Position numbers and translations under genes: made by a program | In this document: piece by piece, positions 44,535-53,594 of the stretch | Layout: each line of letters begins with the position of its first letter | Numbering within the stretch: position 1 is the stretch's first letter | Assembly (NCBI GenBank): GCA_020438355.1 | Contig: JAGQUT010000003.1 | Span: 1 to 64,000 of the forward strand | DNA length: 64,000 nt | Reading direction: 5' to 3' | Origin: Solirubrobacterales bacterium | GTDB taxonomy: Bacteria; Actinomycetota; Thermoleophilia; Solirubrobacterales; 70-9 | The notes under the pieces: generated by a model | Databases searched by the model: none | What the model saw: only the letters and a program-made list of their open reading frames with translations | What the model was told of the DNA's origin: nothing

Positions 44535-45971
44535 TCAGAGACCGAGGTGCTGCCGAAGCAGCCGGTTCACCTCACCGCCGTCGGCCCGGCCCTGAGTGGC
44601 CTTCATGACCCCGCCGACCAGAGCACCGATCGCTTTCTCGTTGCCCGCCCTGACCTGTTCTGCCGGTTTCGGGTTCTCCTCGATCACCTGAAGCACGATC
44701 TTTTCGAGTTCACCCGAGTCCGAGATCTGTTCGAGGCCCTTGTCTGCGACCACGGTCTCCGGATCGGCACCGGTCGAGACCATTTCCTCGAGCACGGTCT
44801 TGCCGGCGCCATGGGAGATCTTCTTCCTGGCAACCAGGCCGATCAGGGCGGCCAGGGAGGCCGGCGGAACATTTGAATCGGCCAGCGGCCGGTCCTCCTG
44901 CCTTCTCAACTCGGCGCTGAGCTCACCTGTGACCCAATTCGCAACTACCCGTGGCTCAAGCGAGTCACCGGCATCGAGAACTTCCTCGAAATAGCCGGCC
45001 CATTCAGTCTCGAACGACAGCAACAGGGCGGCCTGCTCGCTGACCCCCAGATCCTCGTAACGTCGGGCACGGTCGGCCGGAAGCTCGGGCAGGGAGTTCC
45101 TGGCCTCGTCGAACATCTCCTGGGTCGGCACGACCGGAACCAGGTCCGGCTCCGGAAGGTACCGGTAGTCATGCGCCTCCTCCTTCGAACGAAGGGAATG
45201 AAGCTCACCCGTGGCCGGGTCAAAGTGAAGCGTCTCCTGGACCACCGGCTCACCGGCTTCGAGCAGAGCCTTCTGCCGGGCTACTTCGGCGTCAATCCCC
45301 CGCTCGATGAAGCGGAAAGAGTTCATGTTCTTCATCTCGGTCTTGACACCCAGCTCGGTCGATCCGACCGGACGGATCGACACGTTGGCGTCACAACGCA
45401 GCGAGCCCTCTTCCATGTTCACGTCCGAAACACCAAGCTGCTTGATCGTCGCCCTGAGCAACTGCCCCCACTCACGAACCTGCGCTCCGGAGTGGAGGTC
45501 GGGTTCGGTGACGATCTCGACAAGTGGGGTGCCACCCCGGTTGAAGTCAACCAGCGACGCGTCGGATCCTTTGATCCGGCCGCTGCCTCCGGTGTGAATG
45601 GTCTTCGCCGCGTCTTCCTCCAGATGGGCGTGATGGATCCGCACATCGCCCAGCTTGCCGTTTACCGCAAATGGTCTCGCTGCCTGGGTGATCTGGTAGG
45701 CCTTGGGATTGTCCGGATAGAAGTAGTTCTTTCGATCGAAGGTGGAGACCGTGGCGAGTTCGCAGTCGAGCGCCGCGCCTATCTTCAACGCGTACTCGAA
45801 TGCGGTCCGGTTCGGCACCGGCAGTACGCCGGGAAGGGCCAGGCAGACAGGACAGGTGTGAACGTTCGGGTCATCTCCGAAGGAGAGCTCGCAGCCGCAG
45901 AACATCTTGGTCCTGGTCGAGAGCTGAACGTGGATCTCGAGGCCGATCACGGCTTCGTACTCGGTGCTCAC
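44535..45971 (-). CDS. gatB: aspartyl/glutamyl-tRNA amidotransferase subunit B
   Basis: tRNA-binding kinase subunit of GatCAB, which converts Glu-tRNA-Gln (and Asp-tRNA-Asn) to the amide form. 478 residues. GLEIHVQLSTRTKMFCGCEL carries two zinc cysteines; the other two are in HTCPVCLALPG. NRGGTPLVEIVTEPDL is a family hallmark and the YqeY-like tRNA-binding domain is at the C-terminus. GTG 45971 overlaps the gatA stop (GTGA). The gene ends eight bases from the converging protease gene. Confidence 0.97.
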   Translation of the reverse strand: MSTEYEAVIGLEIHVQLSTRTKMFCGCELSFGDDPNVHTCPVCLALPGVLPVPNRTAFEYALKIGAALDCELATVSTFDRKNYFYPDNPKAYQITQAARPFAVNGKLGDVRIHHAHLEEDAAKTIHTGGSGRIKGSDASLVDFNRGGTPLVEIVTEPDLHSGAQVREWGQLLRATIKQLGVSDVNMEEGSLRCDANVSIRPVGSTELGVKTEMKNMNSFRFIERGIDAEVARQKALLEAGEPVVQETLHFDPATGELHSLRSKEEAHDYRYLPEPDLVPVVPTQEMFDEARNSLPELPADRARRYEDLGVSEQAALLLSFETEWAGYFEEVLDAGDSLEPRVVANWVTGELSAELRRQEDRPLADSNVPPASLAALIGLVARKKISHGAGKTVLEEMVSTGADPETVVADKGLEQISDSGELEKIVLQVIEENPKPAEQVRAGNEKAIGALVGGVMKATQGRADGGEVNRLLRQHLGL

Positions 45972-47428
45972 GCTGCTCCTCCCGCAAGTCCGGCCGATCC
46001 GTCGAACCGGATTGCCGTTTCAAGGGCGTAAGCGGCTTCGAGAAGTCCCTGCTCCGCGAACGCAGGCGCGGCAATCTGAAAGCCGACCGGAAGCTCCGGA
46101 CCCCCACCGTCGGGCTCGGCAAGCCCGGCGGGGATCGATATGGCGGGAATGCCCGCCAGCGAAATCGGCACCGTGAATACATCACTCAGGTACATCGTCC
46201 ACGGGTCGGCAGTCTTCTCTCCCAACTTGAAAGCGACCGTGGGCGAGGTTGGCGTCACCACGAAGTCGACCTCGGAGAAGGCCGTGTTGAAGTCCTCGAC
46301 GATGCGGGTCCGGACTCGTTGGGCCCGTCCGTAATAGGCGTCGTAGTAACCCGATGAGAGGGCGTAGGTGCCGAGCATGATCCGGCGCTTGACTTCCGGT
46401 CCGAAGCCGTCATCACGGGTCACCTCGTACATCGAGAGAAGATCCTCGTCGCTCGAACGGAGTCCGTAGCGCACGCCGTCATAGCGGGAGAGGTTCGTCG
46501 ACGCTTCGGCCGGCGCAAGCACGTAATAGGCGGAAATGGCATGACCAGCGTGAGGGAGTTCGATGTCGACGATCTCCCCTCCCAGGTCGGCGATCCTGAT
46601 CAGCGTGTCCTCGAAGCGGGCTAGCACTCCCGCCTCGATTCCCTCGCCGATCAGGGCGCGCGGAACCCCGAACCGGAGCCCGTCAAGCCGATCTGCGCTC
46701 GGCGCGGAAACGCCACCTTCGATTCCGACCGAGGTCGAGTCACAGGGGTCACGACCCTGAAGGACGTCAAGAAGGAGGGCCGCGTCGGTCACATTCCGCG
46801 TCAGTGGGCCGCACTGATCGAGAGAGGAGGCGAAGGCGATCATCCCGTAACGAGAGATCGAGCCGTAGGTTGGCTTCAGCCCGACGATGCCGCAGAACCC
46901 GGCCGGCTGGCGGATCGAGCCTCCTGTGTCGGTGCCAAGCGCCCAGGGGGCCAGGCCGCCGGCAACCACGGCCGCCGAACCGCCCGAAGAGCCTCCGGGC
47001 ACGCGCCCTGTGTCCCACGGGTTCAGGCTCGGCCCGAACGCGGAGTTCTCGTTCGAGGAACCCATCGCGAACTCGTCCATGTTGGTCTTGCCCAGCATCG
47101 GCATACCGGCCGCTGCCGTGTTCCGGACCGATGTAGCTGTGAAGGGCGGCCTGTAGCCGGCGAGGATCTTCGAGGCTGCTGTGGTCGGAACACCCTCGGT
47201 GCAGAAGATGTCCTTGATCGCCAGGGGCACGCCCGTCAGGGCGCCACCGTCGACATTGACTCCCGCCAGGGCAGCCTCGTTGTCGGCCTTCCACAGGTAA
47301 CCGTTCAGTTGGTCGCCGGAAACCCGCCCCAGCCAGAATTCGAGCACCTCTTCGGCCGATATTTCACCCGAAGAAATCATCGCGGCGGTCTCGGCGCCGC
47401 TGGCGGCCAGAAGTTCGATATCGGACAC
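45968..47428 (-). CDS. gatA: aspartyl/glutamyl-tRNA amidotransferase subunit A
   Basis: Amidase subunit of GatCAB that releases ammonia from glutamine. 486 residues. The Ser-cisSer-Lys triad is visible: Lys in LAIKDIFCTEG (about residue 73) and the serines in the signature GGSSGGSAAVVAGGLAPWAL (about 147-166). GTDTGGSIRQPAGFCGIVGL follows. GTG 47428 lies two bases after gatC. The three genes gatC, gatA and gatB form one operon. Confidence 0.97.
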   Translation of the reverse strand: MSDIELLAASGAETAAMISSGEISAEEVLEFWLGRVSGDQLNGYLWKADNEAALAGVNVDGGALTGVPLAIKDIFCTEGVPTTAASKILAGYRPPFTATSVRNTAAAGMPMLGKTNMDEFAMGSSNENSAFGPSLNPWDTGRVPGGSSGGSAAVVAGGLAPWALGTDTGGSIRQPAGFCGIVGLKPTYGSISRYGMIAFASSLDQCGPLTRNVTDAALLLDVLQGRDPCDSTSVGIEGGVSAPSADRLDGLRFGVPRALIGEGIEAGVLARFEDTLIRIADLGGEIVDIELPHAGHAISAYYVLAPAEASTNLSRYDGVRYGLRSSDEDLLSMYEVTRDDGFGPEVKRRIMLGTYALSSGYYDAYYGRAQRVRTRIVEDFNTAFSEVDFVVTPTSPTVAFKLGEKTADPWTMYLSDVFTVPISLAGIPAISIPAGLAEPDGGGPELPVGFQIAAPAFAEQGLLEAAYALETAIRFDGSAGLAGGAA

Positions 47429-47430
47429 TG

Positions 47431-47721
47431 CTATGCCTCGGCCTGTGGCGACGGCACGCGGAAGGCACCATCATGGGGGTCGGGAGCCTGCGAAAGGGCG
47501 ACATCGCGATCAAGACTGGGCACCGGAACGTCATCTCTCAGAACGTTCTCAAGGGGAACCACATGGGAAGTCGGCTCGACTCCTTCGATGTCCACCTCTG
47601 CCAGCTTGTCGACGTGATCGAGGACCGAGGAAAGCTCCCCGGTGAGCGTGTCGACCTCTTCTTCAGTCAGCCGCAGCCGCGAAAGCCTTGCGACGTGAAG
47701 CACCTGTTCGCGATCTATCAC
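47431..47721 (-). CDS. gatC: aspartyl/glutamyl-tRNA amidotransferase subunit C
   Basis: Small subunit that wraps around GatA and stabilises the GatCAB complex. 96 residues from GTG 47721. The opening VLHVARLSRLRLTEEEVDTL and ELSSVLDHVDKLAEVDIEGV are typical, as is the short PTSHVVPLENVLRDDVP. The promoter directly upstream suggests a leaderless message starting at the GTG. Confidence 0.95.
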   Translation of the reverse strand: MIDREQVLHVARLSRLRLTEEEVDTLTGELSSVLDHVDKLAEVDIEGVEPTSHVVPLENVLRDDVPVPSLDRDVALSQAPDPHDGAFRVPSPQAEA

Positions 47722-47728
47722 GGGGCTG

Positions 47729-47758
47729 AGTTTATGGACGCACCCGCCGGGGTGTCAG
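47729..47758 (-). promoter_or_regulatory. gatCAB promoter
   Basis: On the minus strand CTGACA (47758-47753), 18 bases and TAAACT (47734-47729) precede the gatC GTG by seven bases, which is the spacing expected for a leaderless transcript. The -35 lies just after the stop of the upstream gene. Confidence 0.65.
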
Positions 47759-47767
47759 GCCGCTCGA

Positions 47768-48169
47768 TCAGTTCTCGCGGGCGACGCTTCGCCAGATGGC
47801 CAGCGAGAGGATGATCGTGACTACCAGAGAAATCCAGAAGCCATTCTCGAAACCTCCGTCGGGAGGGAAAGCCACCTTGATGACCATGATCAGACCGAGC
47901 AGCAGGGAGAACACCCAGAGACCCGTCTCGTAGACGATCGGAACGTTGGTCCTGGCACTGGTCGAGACAACCAGCGGCAGCAGAACGGCCAGGAGTGCGG
48001 CGACGAGCAGAAGGACGTCCAGAACCCCGGGCTCAGCCAGTGCAGAGTTCCCGTCAGACCACGGGAGCAGCAGCCCGACGATCAGCCCGATGCCGCAGAG
48101 AGCGGTAAGCCACTCGCCGGGATGCACCCGGGCCAGGCTGAAAGCGCTGTTGCCATGATCCGAACGCAT
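47768..48169 (-). CDS. four-helix membrane protein of unknown function
   Basis: 133 residues from ATG 48169 (a TTG directly before it is an alternative). Four hydrophobic helices are clear: LTALCGIGLIVGLLLPW, VLDVLLLVAALLAVLLPLVV, TGLWVFSLLLGLIMVIKVAF and FWISLVVTIILSLAIW. No conserved motif that I recognise. It starts ten bases after the folD stop and is probably cotranscribed with folD. Confidence 0.7.
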   Translation of the reverse strand: MRSDHGNSAFSLARVHPGEWLTALCGIGLIVGLLLPWSDGNSALAEPGVLDVLLLVAALLAVLLPLVVSTSARTNVPIVYETGLWVFSLLLGLIMVIKVAFPPDGGFENGFWISLVVTIILSLAIWRSVAREN

Positions 48170-48178
48170 CAACCGATG

Positions 48179-49045
48179 CTATCCCCAGACCTTGGCCAGG
48201 CTTCTGGCTCTGGCTGCTTCAAGGGTGTTTGCCATCAGCATGGCGATCGTCATCGGCCCTACCCCGCCGGGGACCGGCGTTATCGCACCCGCAACCTCGA
48301 CCACCTGATCGAAGTCGACGTCACCCTTGAGGCCGTCATCGGTGCGATTGATTCCAACGTCGATCACGGTCGCACCCGGTTTGACGTGCTCGGCTCCGAG
48401 CAGCCCCGGGACCCCGACGGCGGCAACCAGGACATCCGCGCGCTGGCAGACAGCGGGCAGATCGCGGGTGCGTGAATGGGCCGCCGTCACGGTCGCGTTC
48501 CGTCCGAGGAGAAGGCTGATCAGAGGTCGCCCGACGAGATTGGAGCGCCCGACGATCACCGCCTCCGCACCTTCCAGTTCAGTCCCCGCGTGATCCAGCA
48601 GTTCGATCACTCCGGCCGGCGTGCATGGCACCAGACCCGGTCTGCCACCGGCCAGCAGGCCCGCGTTGGTGGCTGTCAGACCATCGACATCCTTCGCCGG
48701 GTTGATCGCCGCAATGACCGCGTCGGCGTCGATGTGATCAGGCGGCGGCAACTGAACGAGGATTCCGTCAATCCCGTCATCGTCGCCGAGGGCCCTGACC
48801 AGGGTGATCAGGTCGCGCTGATTCGTCTCGGCCGGCAACTCGTGGTGGACCGACCCGATTCCGGCGGCCTTGCACGCCTTGAGTTTGTTCGCCACGTAAA
48901 CGTGGGAGGCGGGATCATCGCCAACCAGCACCGTCGCCAGAACAGGCTGATGACCGCCCCCGGCGATGAATTCCGCGACTTCGTCCGCCACCCTCTCCCT
49001 GACCTCGGTGGAGACCTGCTTGCCATCGATTATCTGAGCGCTCAA
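48179..49045 (-). CDS. folD: bifunctional methylene-THF dehydrogenase / methenyl-THF cyclohydrolase
   Basis: Interconverts one-carbon tetrahydrofolate forms using NADP. 288 residues from TTG 49045, behind GGAAGG. The catalytic Lys is in [16 protein letters not shown], and [13 protein letters not shown] and [20 protein letters not shown] are the two FolD signatures. [10 protein letters not shown] and [15 protein letters not shown] are also conserved. It lies 32 bases after pcrA. Confidence 0.96.
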   Translation of the reverse strand: MSAQIIDGKQVSTEVRERVADEVAEFIAGGGHQPVLATVLVGDDPASHVYVANKLKACKAAGIGSVHHELPAETNQRDLITLVRALGDDDGIDGILVQLPPPDHIDADAVIAAINPAKDVDGLTATNAGLLAGGRPGLVPCTPAGVIELLDHAGTELEGAEAVIVGRSNLVGRPLISLLLGRNATVTAAHSRTRDLPAVCQRADVLVAAVGVPGLLGAEHVKPGATVIDVGINRTDDGLKGDVDFDQVVEVAGAITPVPGGVGPMTIAMLMANTLEAARARSLAKVWG

Positions 49046-49077
49046 CCTGAACCTTCCGTCTCGTCTTTCAATCCGGG

Positions 49078-51390
49078 CTACCGTTTACGGATCGGTGCGT
49101 ACTCCGCCATCAGCTTCCGTTCGCTGCCATCGCTGGCGAACCGGACGAGGATGACCCCTCCGGGTTCGGTTCCGGTTACGACACCGTCCCCGAAGGAAGC
49201 GTGGGTGACATCATCACCGACCTCAAGCCGGACCGCCGTCCCGGGCTCGACCGGGCTTGTTGCCGGATTGCCCCCGGGCCTGGATCTTCCGGGAGCCTGG
49301 TAACTGCGGGCCCGACCGCCCAGGCTGCTGCCCGAATAGCCGCCCGTGAATCCCCCCTGGCCGACCGCCGAGCCCTGCTGGTGAACCAGGGTTGCCGGCA
49401 GTTCGTCGAGGAAACGGGAAGGCATGGTCGCCTCCGCCCGGCCGCCGAACATCCTTCTGGTCCGGGCGCTGGTCAGATAGAGGCGCTTCCTGGCGCGGGT
49501 GATGCCGACATAGCAGAGGCGCCTCTCCTCCTCCTCTTCGCCCTCATCCAGGGCCCTCTGGTGGGGGAAGACCCCGTCTTCGCAGCCGATTATGAAGACT
49601 GTGTCGTACTCCAGACCCTTCGCGTTATGGAGGGTCATGAGGGTCAGGAGTTCTTCCTTCTTCTGGAGTTTGTCCTGCTCGGAGTAAAGGGAAATCTGCT
49701 GAAGGAACTCGTCAAGCGGAGGCACGCCGGAATCTCCCTCGAGCGCCCGGTTTGTGTCGAACTCCCCGGCCACACCGATGAGTTCCCGAAGGTTCTCGAC
49801 CCGGCCCTCTGCTTCTACGGTTCGTTCTGACTCGAGCGCTTCGAAGTAGCCGGTTTCGGTCAGTACCTTTTCCAGCAGGTCGGCCAGGGGGCGCCCTTCA
49901 ACATCATCTTTCAGCCCGTTCATCGTGCGCTGGAACTCGGTGACGGCTCGCACTGCCGCAGTGCCCACCCCCGGCACATCGGCGACCTGCCCGGCCACGT
50001 CCCAGATGTCGTCGCCGGTCGTGTTCGCGTAGGCGAGAAGCCGGCCCTGGGTGGTGCTGCCGATTCCCCGCTTCGGAGAGTTCACGATCCGGGTGAAGGC
50101 AACCGAATCGGAGGGGTTGGCGATGTACTGCAGGTAGGCGATCGCATCCTTGATCTCGGCCCGGTCGTAGAACCTGGTTCCACCGATCACGCGGTAAGCG
50201 GTACCGAAGCGCACCAGCGTGTCTTCCAGTACCCGGCTCATCGCGTTCATCCGGTAGAAGACCGCCACGTCGAGCGGCGAAATTCCCTCCTCCTCGACCA
50301 GCCTTTCGATCTCTCCGGCCACCCACCTTGCCTCTTCATGCTCGTCACCGAGGCGGACCACCTCTATTTCGTCGCCCTGACCGAGATCTGTCCAGAGCTT
50401 CTTCGGCCTGCGATCCCGGTTGTTGTCGACGACTGCGTTGGCAGCGGAAAGTATCGTCTGGGTGGAGCGATAATTCTGTTCGAGCTTGACTACTTTCGCG
50501 TCCGGGAAATCCTGCTCGAAGTCGAGAATGTTCCGGATATCCGCATGGCGGAACCCGTAAATCGACTGATCCTCGTCACCAACGACGGTCAGGTTGCGAT
50601 GCTCGGCTGAAAGCAGCTGAAGGAGCCGGTACTGGGCATGGTTCGTGTCCTGGTACTCGTCAACCAGGACGTACCTGAAGGCGCGACGCCAGCGATCCCG
50701 GACTTCCGGAAAAAGCTCGAGGACGTTGACCATCCGGACCAGCAGGTCGTCGAAGTCCATCGCGTTGGACTCGAGCATCCGCTGCTCGTACAGCGCGTAC
50801 ACACCTGCGGCCGTGTCCTCGAAGTAGGAGCCCCCGAGCTTCTTGTACTCCTCCGGGTCTACCAGTTCGTTCTTCGCACCGGAGATCGCGTTCTTGATGG
50901 CGCGCGCGGGGAATCGTTTCGGGTCGACGTCGAGTTCTTCCATCACCCTCTTGATCATTCGAATCGAATCCGACTCGTCGTAGATCGTGAACGCGCGTGC
51001 GTACCCGAGCTTCTCGGCATCGCCCCTGAGCATTCGTCCACATGCCGAGTGAAAGGTCGTGACCCACATCGCCCGGGCACGGGCGCCGATCAGCTCTTCG
51101 ACCCGCTCCCTCATCTCTGTTGCGGCCCGGTTTGTGAAGGTGATCGCGAGGATCTCCCCGGGCCTGGCCCGGCGCGCTGCCAGCAGGTGGGCGATCCGGT
51201 GAGTCAGGACCCTGGTTTTTCCGGATCCGGCGCCGGCGATCACCAGCAGAGGCCCGTCTCCGTACTCAACCGCTTCACGCTGAGGCGGGTTCAGACCGTC
51301 CGCAAAGAGGTGGGCGGGCGCTCCCGGGCCGGCCTCATCCGGGCCGGGCGAATCTGGTACTCCGCCTTCGTAGTTGCTCAGAGCCTCCAC
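49078..51390 (-). CDS. pcrA: UvrD/PcrA-type ATP-dependent DNA helicase
   Basis: 3'-5' superfamily 1 helicase in repair and replication fork maintenance. 770 residues from GTG 51390. Motifs in order: [20 protein letters not shown] (Q-motif and lead-in), [20 protein letters not shown] (Walker A), [37 protein letters not shown] (motif II), [14 protein letters not shown] (III), and [19 protein letters not shown] (V). The C-terminal 60 residues after a Gly/Ser/Arg-rich linker fit the PcrA Tudor-like domain ([20 protein letters not shown]), which favours PcrA/UvrD1 over Rep. Confidence 0.96.
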   Translation of the reverse strand: MEALSNYEGGVPDSPGPDEAGPGAPAHLFADGLNPPQREAVEYGDGPLLVIAGAGSGKTRVLTHRIAHLLAARRARPGEILAITFTNRAATEMRERVEELIGARARAMWVTTFHSACGRMLRGDAEKLGYARAFTIYDESDSIRMIKRVMEELDVDPKRFPARAIKNAISGAKNELVDPEEYKKLGGSYFEDTAAGVYALYEQRMLESNAMDFDDLLVRMVNVLELFPEVRDRWRRAFRYVLVDEYQDTNHAQYRLLQLLSAEHRNLTVVGDEDQSIYGFRHADIRNILDFEQDFPDAKVVKLEQNYRSTQTILSAANAVVDNNRDRRPKKLWTDLGQGDEIEVVRLGDEHEEARWVAGEIERLVEEEGISPLDVAVFYRMNAMSRVLEDTLVRFGTAYRVIGGTRFYDRAEIKDAIAYLQYIANPSDSVAFTRIVNSPKRGIGSTTQGRLLAYANTTGDDIWDVAGQVADVPGVGTAAVRAVTEFQRTMNGLKDDVEGRPLADLLEKVLTETGYFEALESERTVEAEGRVENLRELIGVAGEFDTNRALEGDSGVPPLDEFLQQISLYSEQDKLQKKEELLTLMTLHNAKGLEYDTVFIIGCEDGVFPHQRALDEGEEEEERRLCYVGITRARKRLYLTSARTRRMFGGRAEATMPSRFLDELPATLVHQQGSAVGQGGFTGGYSGSSLGGRARSYQAPGRSRPGGNPATSPVEPGTAVRLEVGDDVTHASFGDGVVTGTEPGGVILVRFASDGSERKLMAEYAPIRKR

Positions 51391-51441
51391 CGCCTGAGGA
51401 TACCCATCGTCGCGGCGGGGCCGGCCCTGCCCCCGGGAAGC

Positions 51442-52179
51442 TCAGCCCCCGGCTGAAGAGCGGCCCTTCCTGGGCTTTCGTTCGGGCTCGTCGAGCTGCG
51501 GATCGGGGTCCCCGGAAAGCTCGGCGACCTGCCTTTCGAGCTCCTTGATCCTGGCGGAGAGTGACTTCACCGCGTCCTGAAGCGGGTCAGGGAGGTGAAT
51601 CCAGTCGGCGTCAGGTCCGTCATCGACCTTTCGGCCGTCGACCTTCACGGGATGACCCGGGTTGCCGACCACCGTTGACCGCGGTGGCACGTCTTCCACC
51701 ACAACCGAGTTGGCTCCGATCTTGGCGCCATGGCCGACCTGGATCGGACCGAGCAGTTTTGCCCCGGAACCGATCGTCACGTTGTCTTCGATCGTCGGGT
51801 GCCGCTTTCCCGACTGAAAACCGGTACCTCCGAGCGTGACTCCCTGGTACAGGGTCACGTTCTCGCCGATCTCGGTGGTCTGTCCGATCACCACGCCGGC
51901 CCCGTGGTCAATGAACAGCCCCGATCCGATCTTCGCGTCAGGGTGGATCTCGATCCCGGTCAACGCGCGACTCAGGTATGAGACAACGAACGGGGCCAGA
52001 GGCACTCCCGCCCTCCTGAGCCGGTTGGCCAGCCTGTATGCCAACAGGGCCTGGACGCCCGGCCAGGTGAGAAGGATCTCGATGCCGGAAGCGTCCGCCG
52101 TAGCCGGGTCACGCCCCCGCGCCGCAGCGATATGGGAGCGAACGCCCCCGATTGTCCTTGTGATCAGGTCACTGGCCAC
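51442..52179 (-). CDS. cysE: serine O-acetyltransferase
   Basis: Acetylates serine to O-acetylserine, the cysteine precursor. 245 residues from GTG 52179. An N-terminal helical part is followed by a left-handed beta-helix of hexapeptide repeats: EIHPDAKIGSGLFIDHGAGV, VIGQTTEIGENVTLYQGVTL, HPTIEDNVTIGSGAKLLGPI. The short N-terminus matches the EpsC/CysE type of Gram-positive bacteria. A charged tail of 60 residues with a short coiled coil (VKSLSARIKELERQVAEL) is extra. It follows cysK by 29 bases. Confidence 0.94.
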   Translation of the reverse strand: MASDLITRTIGGVRSHIAAARGRDPATADASGIEILLTWPGVQALLAYRLANRLRRAGVPLAPFVVSYLSRALTGIEIHPDAKIGSGLFIDHGAGVVIGQTTEIGENVTLYQGVTLGGTGFQSGKRHPTIEDNVTIGSGAKLLGPIQVGHGAKIGANSVVVEDVPPRSTVVGNPGHPVKVDGRKVDDGPDADWIHLPDPLQDAVKSLSARIKELERQVAELSGDPDPQLDEPERKPRKGRSSAGG

Positions 52180-52208
52180 CGGAAAAGCCTAGAGCGCCTG
52201 GCGATTTC

Positions 52209-53129
52209 TCAGGTTGCGAAGAAGGGAAGTGACATGTATCGGTCGCCACTGTCGCAGACGATCGTCACGATCCTGCCCCCGGCAAACTCGGCTCTGGCAG
52301 CCAGACCGAGCGCTGCGTGAACGTTCGCCCCTGCAGAGATGCCGCCCAGGATCCCCTCCCTCGCGGCGAGGTTGCGCGCCGTGCGCAAGGCATCGTCGTC
52401 ACTCACCTGAATCACTTCGTCGACCAGGTCCATCTCCAGTACTTCCGGGACGAATCCGGCCCCGATGCCCTGAATCCGGTGCGGCCCCAGCCTGCCGCCG
52501 GAGAGAACCGGAGATGACGCGGGCTCCACCGCGAAGATCCGCGCCGTCGAGCCCTGCTCTTTCAGGTATCTCGCCACCCCGGTTATCGTGCCGCCGGTTC
52601 CGACCCCGCAGACGAAGGCGTCGATGTCGCCACCGGTATCGGCCCAGATTTCGGGCCCTGTCGTGCGGAAGTGGGCTTCGGGATTGGCCGGGTTGGAGAA
52701 CTGGAGCGGCATGTACCCACCCCTTTCCTCGGCGACCCGCTGTGCGAGATCCACGGCTTCGTCCATGCCCCCCATCGAGGATGTCTCCAGGACCTCGGCG
52801 CCGTAAGCCCGCAGAAGCTTCACCCGTTCCCTGCTCATCCCTTCGGGCATGGTCAACACCAGTTCATAGCCGCGGGCGGCACAGATCATCGCCAGGGCAA
52901 TGCCCGTGTTGCCGCTGGTTGGCTCCACGACGACTGACTCTCCCCGGACCAGTTCGCCGCGGGCTTCTGCCGCACCGATCATCGCCGCGCCGATCCGGTC
53001 CTTGACCGAGCCGCCCGGATTGAAGTACTCGAGCTTGCCGCAGACCTGGGCATCCAGTTCCTCCCCGATGCGGGCAAGCCAGACCAGTGGCGTACCACCA
53101 ACAGTTGCTGATGCCTGGGGGGCGATCAA
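52209..53129 (-). CDS. cysK: cysteine synthase
   Basis: PLP enzyme that makes cysteine from O-acetylserine and sulfide. 306 residues from TTG 53129, which overlaps the regulator stop (TTGA). The PLP lysine is in KLEYFNPGGSVKDRIGAAMI (about 37-56), the substrate loop is PTSGNTGIALAMICAARGY, and the PLP phosphate is held by CGVGTGGTITGVARYLK. SAGANVHAAL follows. The partner cysE downstream and regulator upstream make a complete cysteine operon. Confidence 0.96.
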   Translation of the reverse strand: MIAPQASATVGGTPLVWLARIGEELDAQVCGKLEYFNPGGSVKDRIGAAMIGAAEARGELVRGESVVVEPTSGNTGIALAMICAARGYELVLTMPEGMSRERVKLLRAYGAEVLETSSMGGMDEAVDLAQRVAEERGGYMPLQFSNPANPEAHFRTTGPEIWADTGGDIDAFVCGVGTGGTITGVARYLKEQGSTARIFAVEPASSPVLSGGRLGPHRIQGIGAGFVPEVLEMDLVDEVIQVSDDDALRTARNLAAREGILGGISAGANVHAALGLAARAEFAGGRIVTIVCDSGDRYMSLPFFAT

Positions 53130-53524
53130 ATGAAGTACATCCTCGCTGCCGCATCCTCGGCTTCGCGCTCGTACAGGTCCTGGATGGTCGTCTCGCCGAA
53201 GACCCCGCGCAGGGCCCGCACTCCTTCCGCCCAGATCCCGCCGGCTTCGTCCGCCTCCTGGCCGACCTTGCCGTCAAGAGCCTGGACCACCTCGAGGACC
53301 GTGATCTCCCCGGCAGGCCTGGCGAGAATGTAGCCACCCTTGCTGCCCCGGCGACTCGTCAGAAGTCCGGCACGCCTGAGGGTCGAAAAAAGCTGCTCCA
53401 GAAACTGGTCGGGGATGTTTCGACGTTCGGCAAGTTCCTTCACCGGCATCGGACGGTCACCCGCGCCGGCCAGTTCGACCAATGCGACGACGGCGTAACG
53501 GGATTTCGAGGTGACCGAGATCAC
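53126..53524 (-). CDS. Rrf2-family transcriptional regulator (CymR-like)
   Basis: 132 residues from GTG 53524. The winged helix opens ISVTSKSRYAVVALVELAGA, and PDQFLEQLFSTLRRAGLLTS with RGSKGGYILARP forms the recognition helix and wing. There is no cysteine in the protein, so it cannot bind an Fe-S cluster like IscR. This points to the CymR type, which in Bacillus represses cysteine genes together with CysK as co-repressor. The gene overlaps cysK, matching that partnership. A palindrome upstream (53564-53585) is the likely operator. Confidence 0.88.
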   Translation of the reverse strand: MISVTSKSRYAVVALVELAGAGDRPMPVKELAERRNIPDQFLEQLFSTLRRAGLLTSRRGSKGGYILARPAGEITVLEVVQALDGKVGQEADEAGGIWAEGVRALRGVFGETTIQDLYEREAEDAAARMYFI

Positions 53525-53563
53525 GGCACCATTTCTATCGCATCATGGAAGTGAAAGCAGAGT

Positions 53564-53585
53564 ATCCCTGTCAAGAATCAGGGAT
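53564..53585 (-). promoter_or_regulatory. operator over the cysteine-operon promoter
   Basis: ATCCCTG (53564-53570) and CAGGGAT (53579-53585) are a perfect 7-bp inverted repeat with an eight-base centre. The right size for an Rrf2 dimer site, it overlaps a perfect TTGACA on the minus strand (53574-53569). A matching -10 is not obvious; GATACT at 53566-53561 is an alternative -10 that would also be covered. Confidence 0.6.
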
Positions 53586-53594
53586 TTCCGGAAT

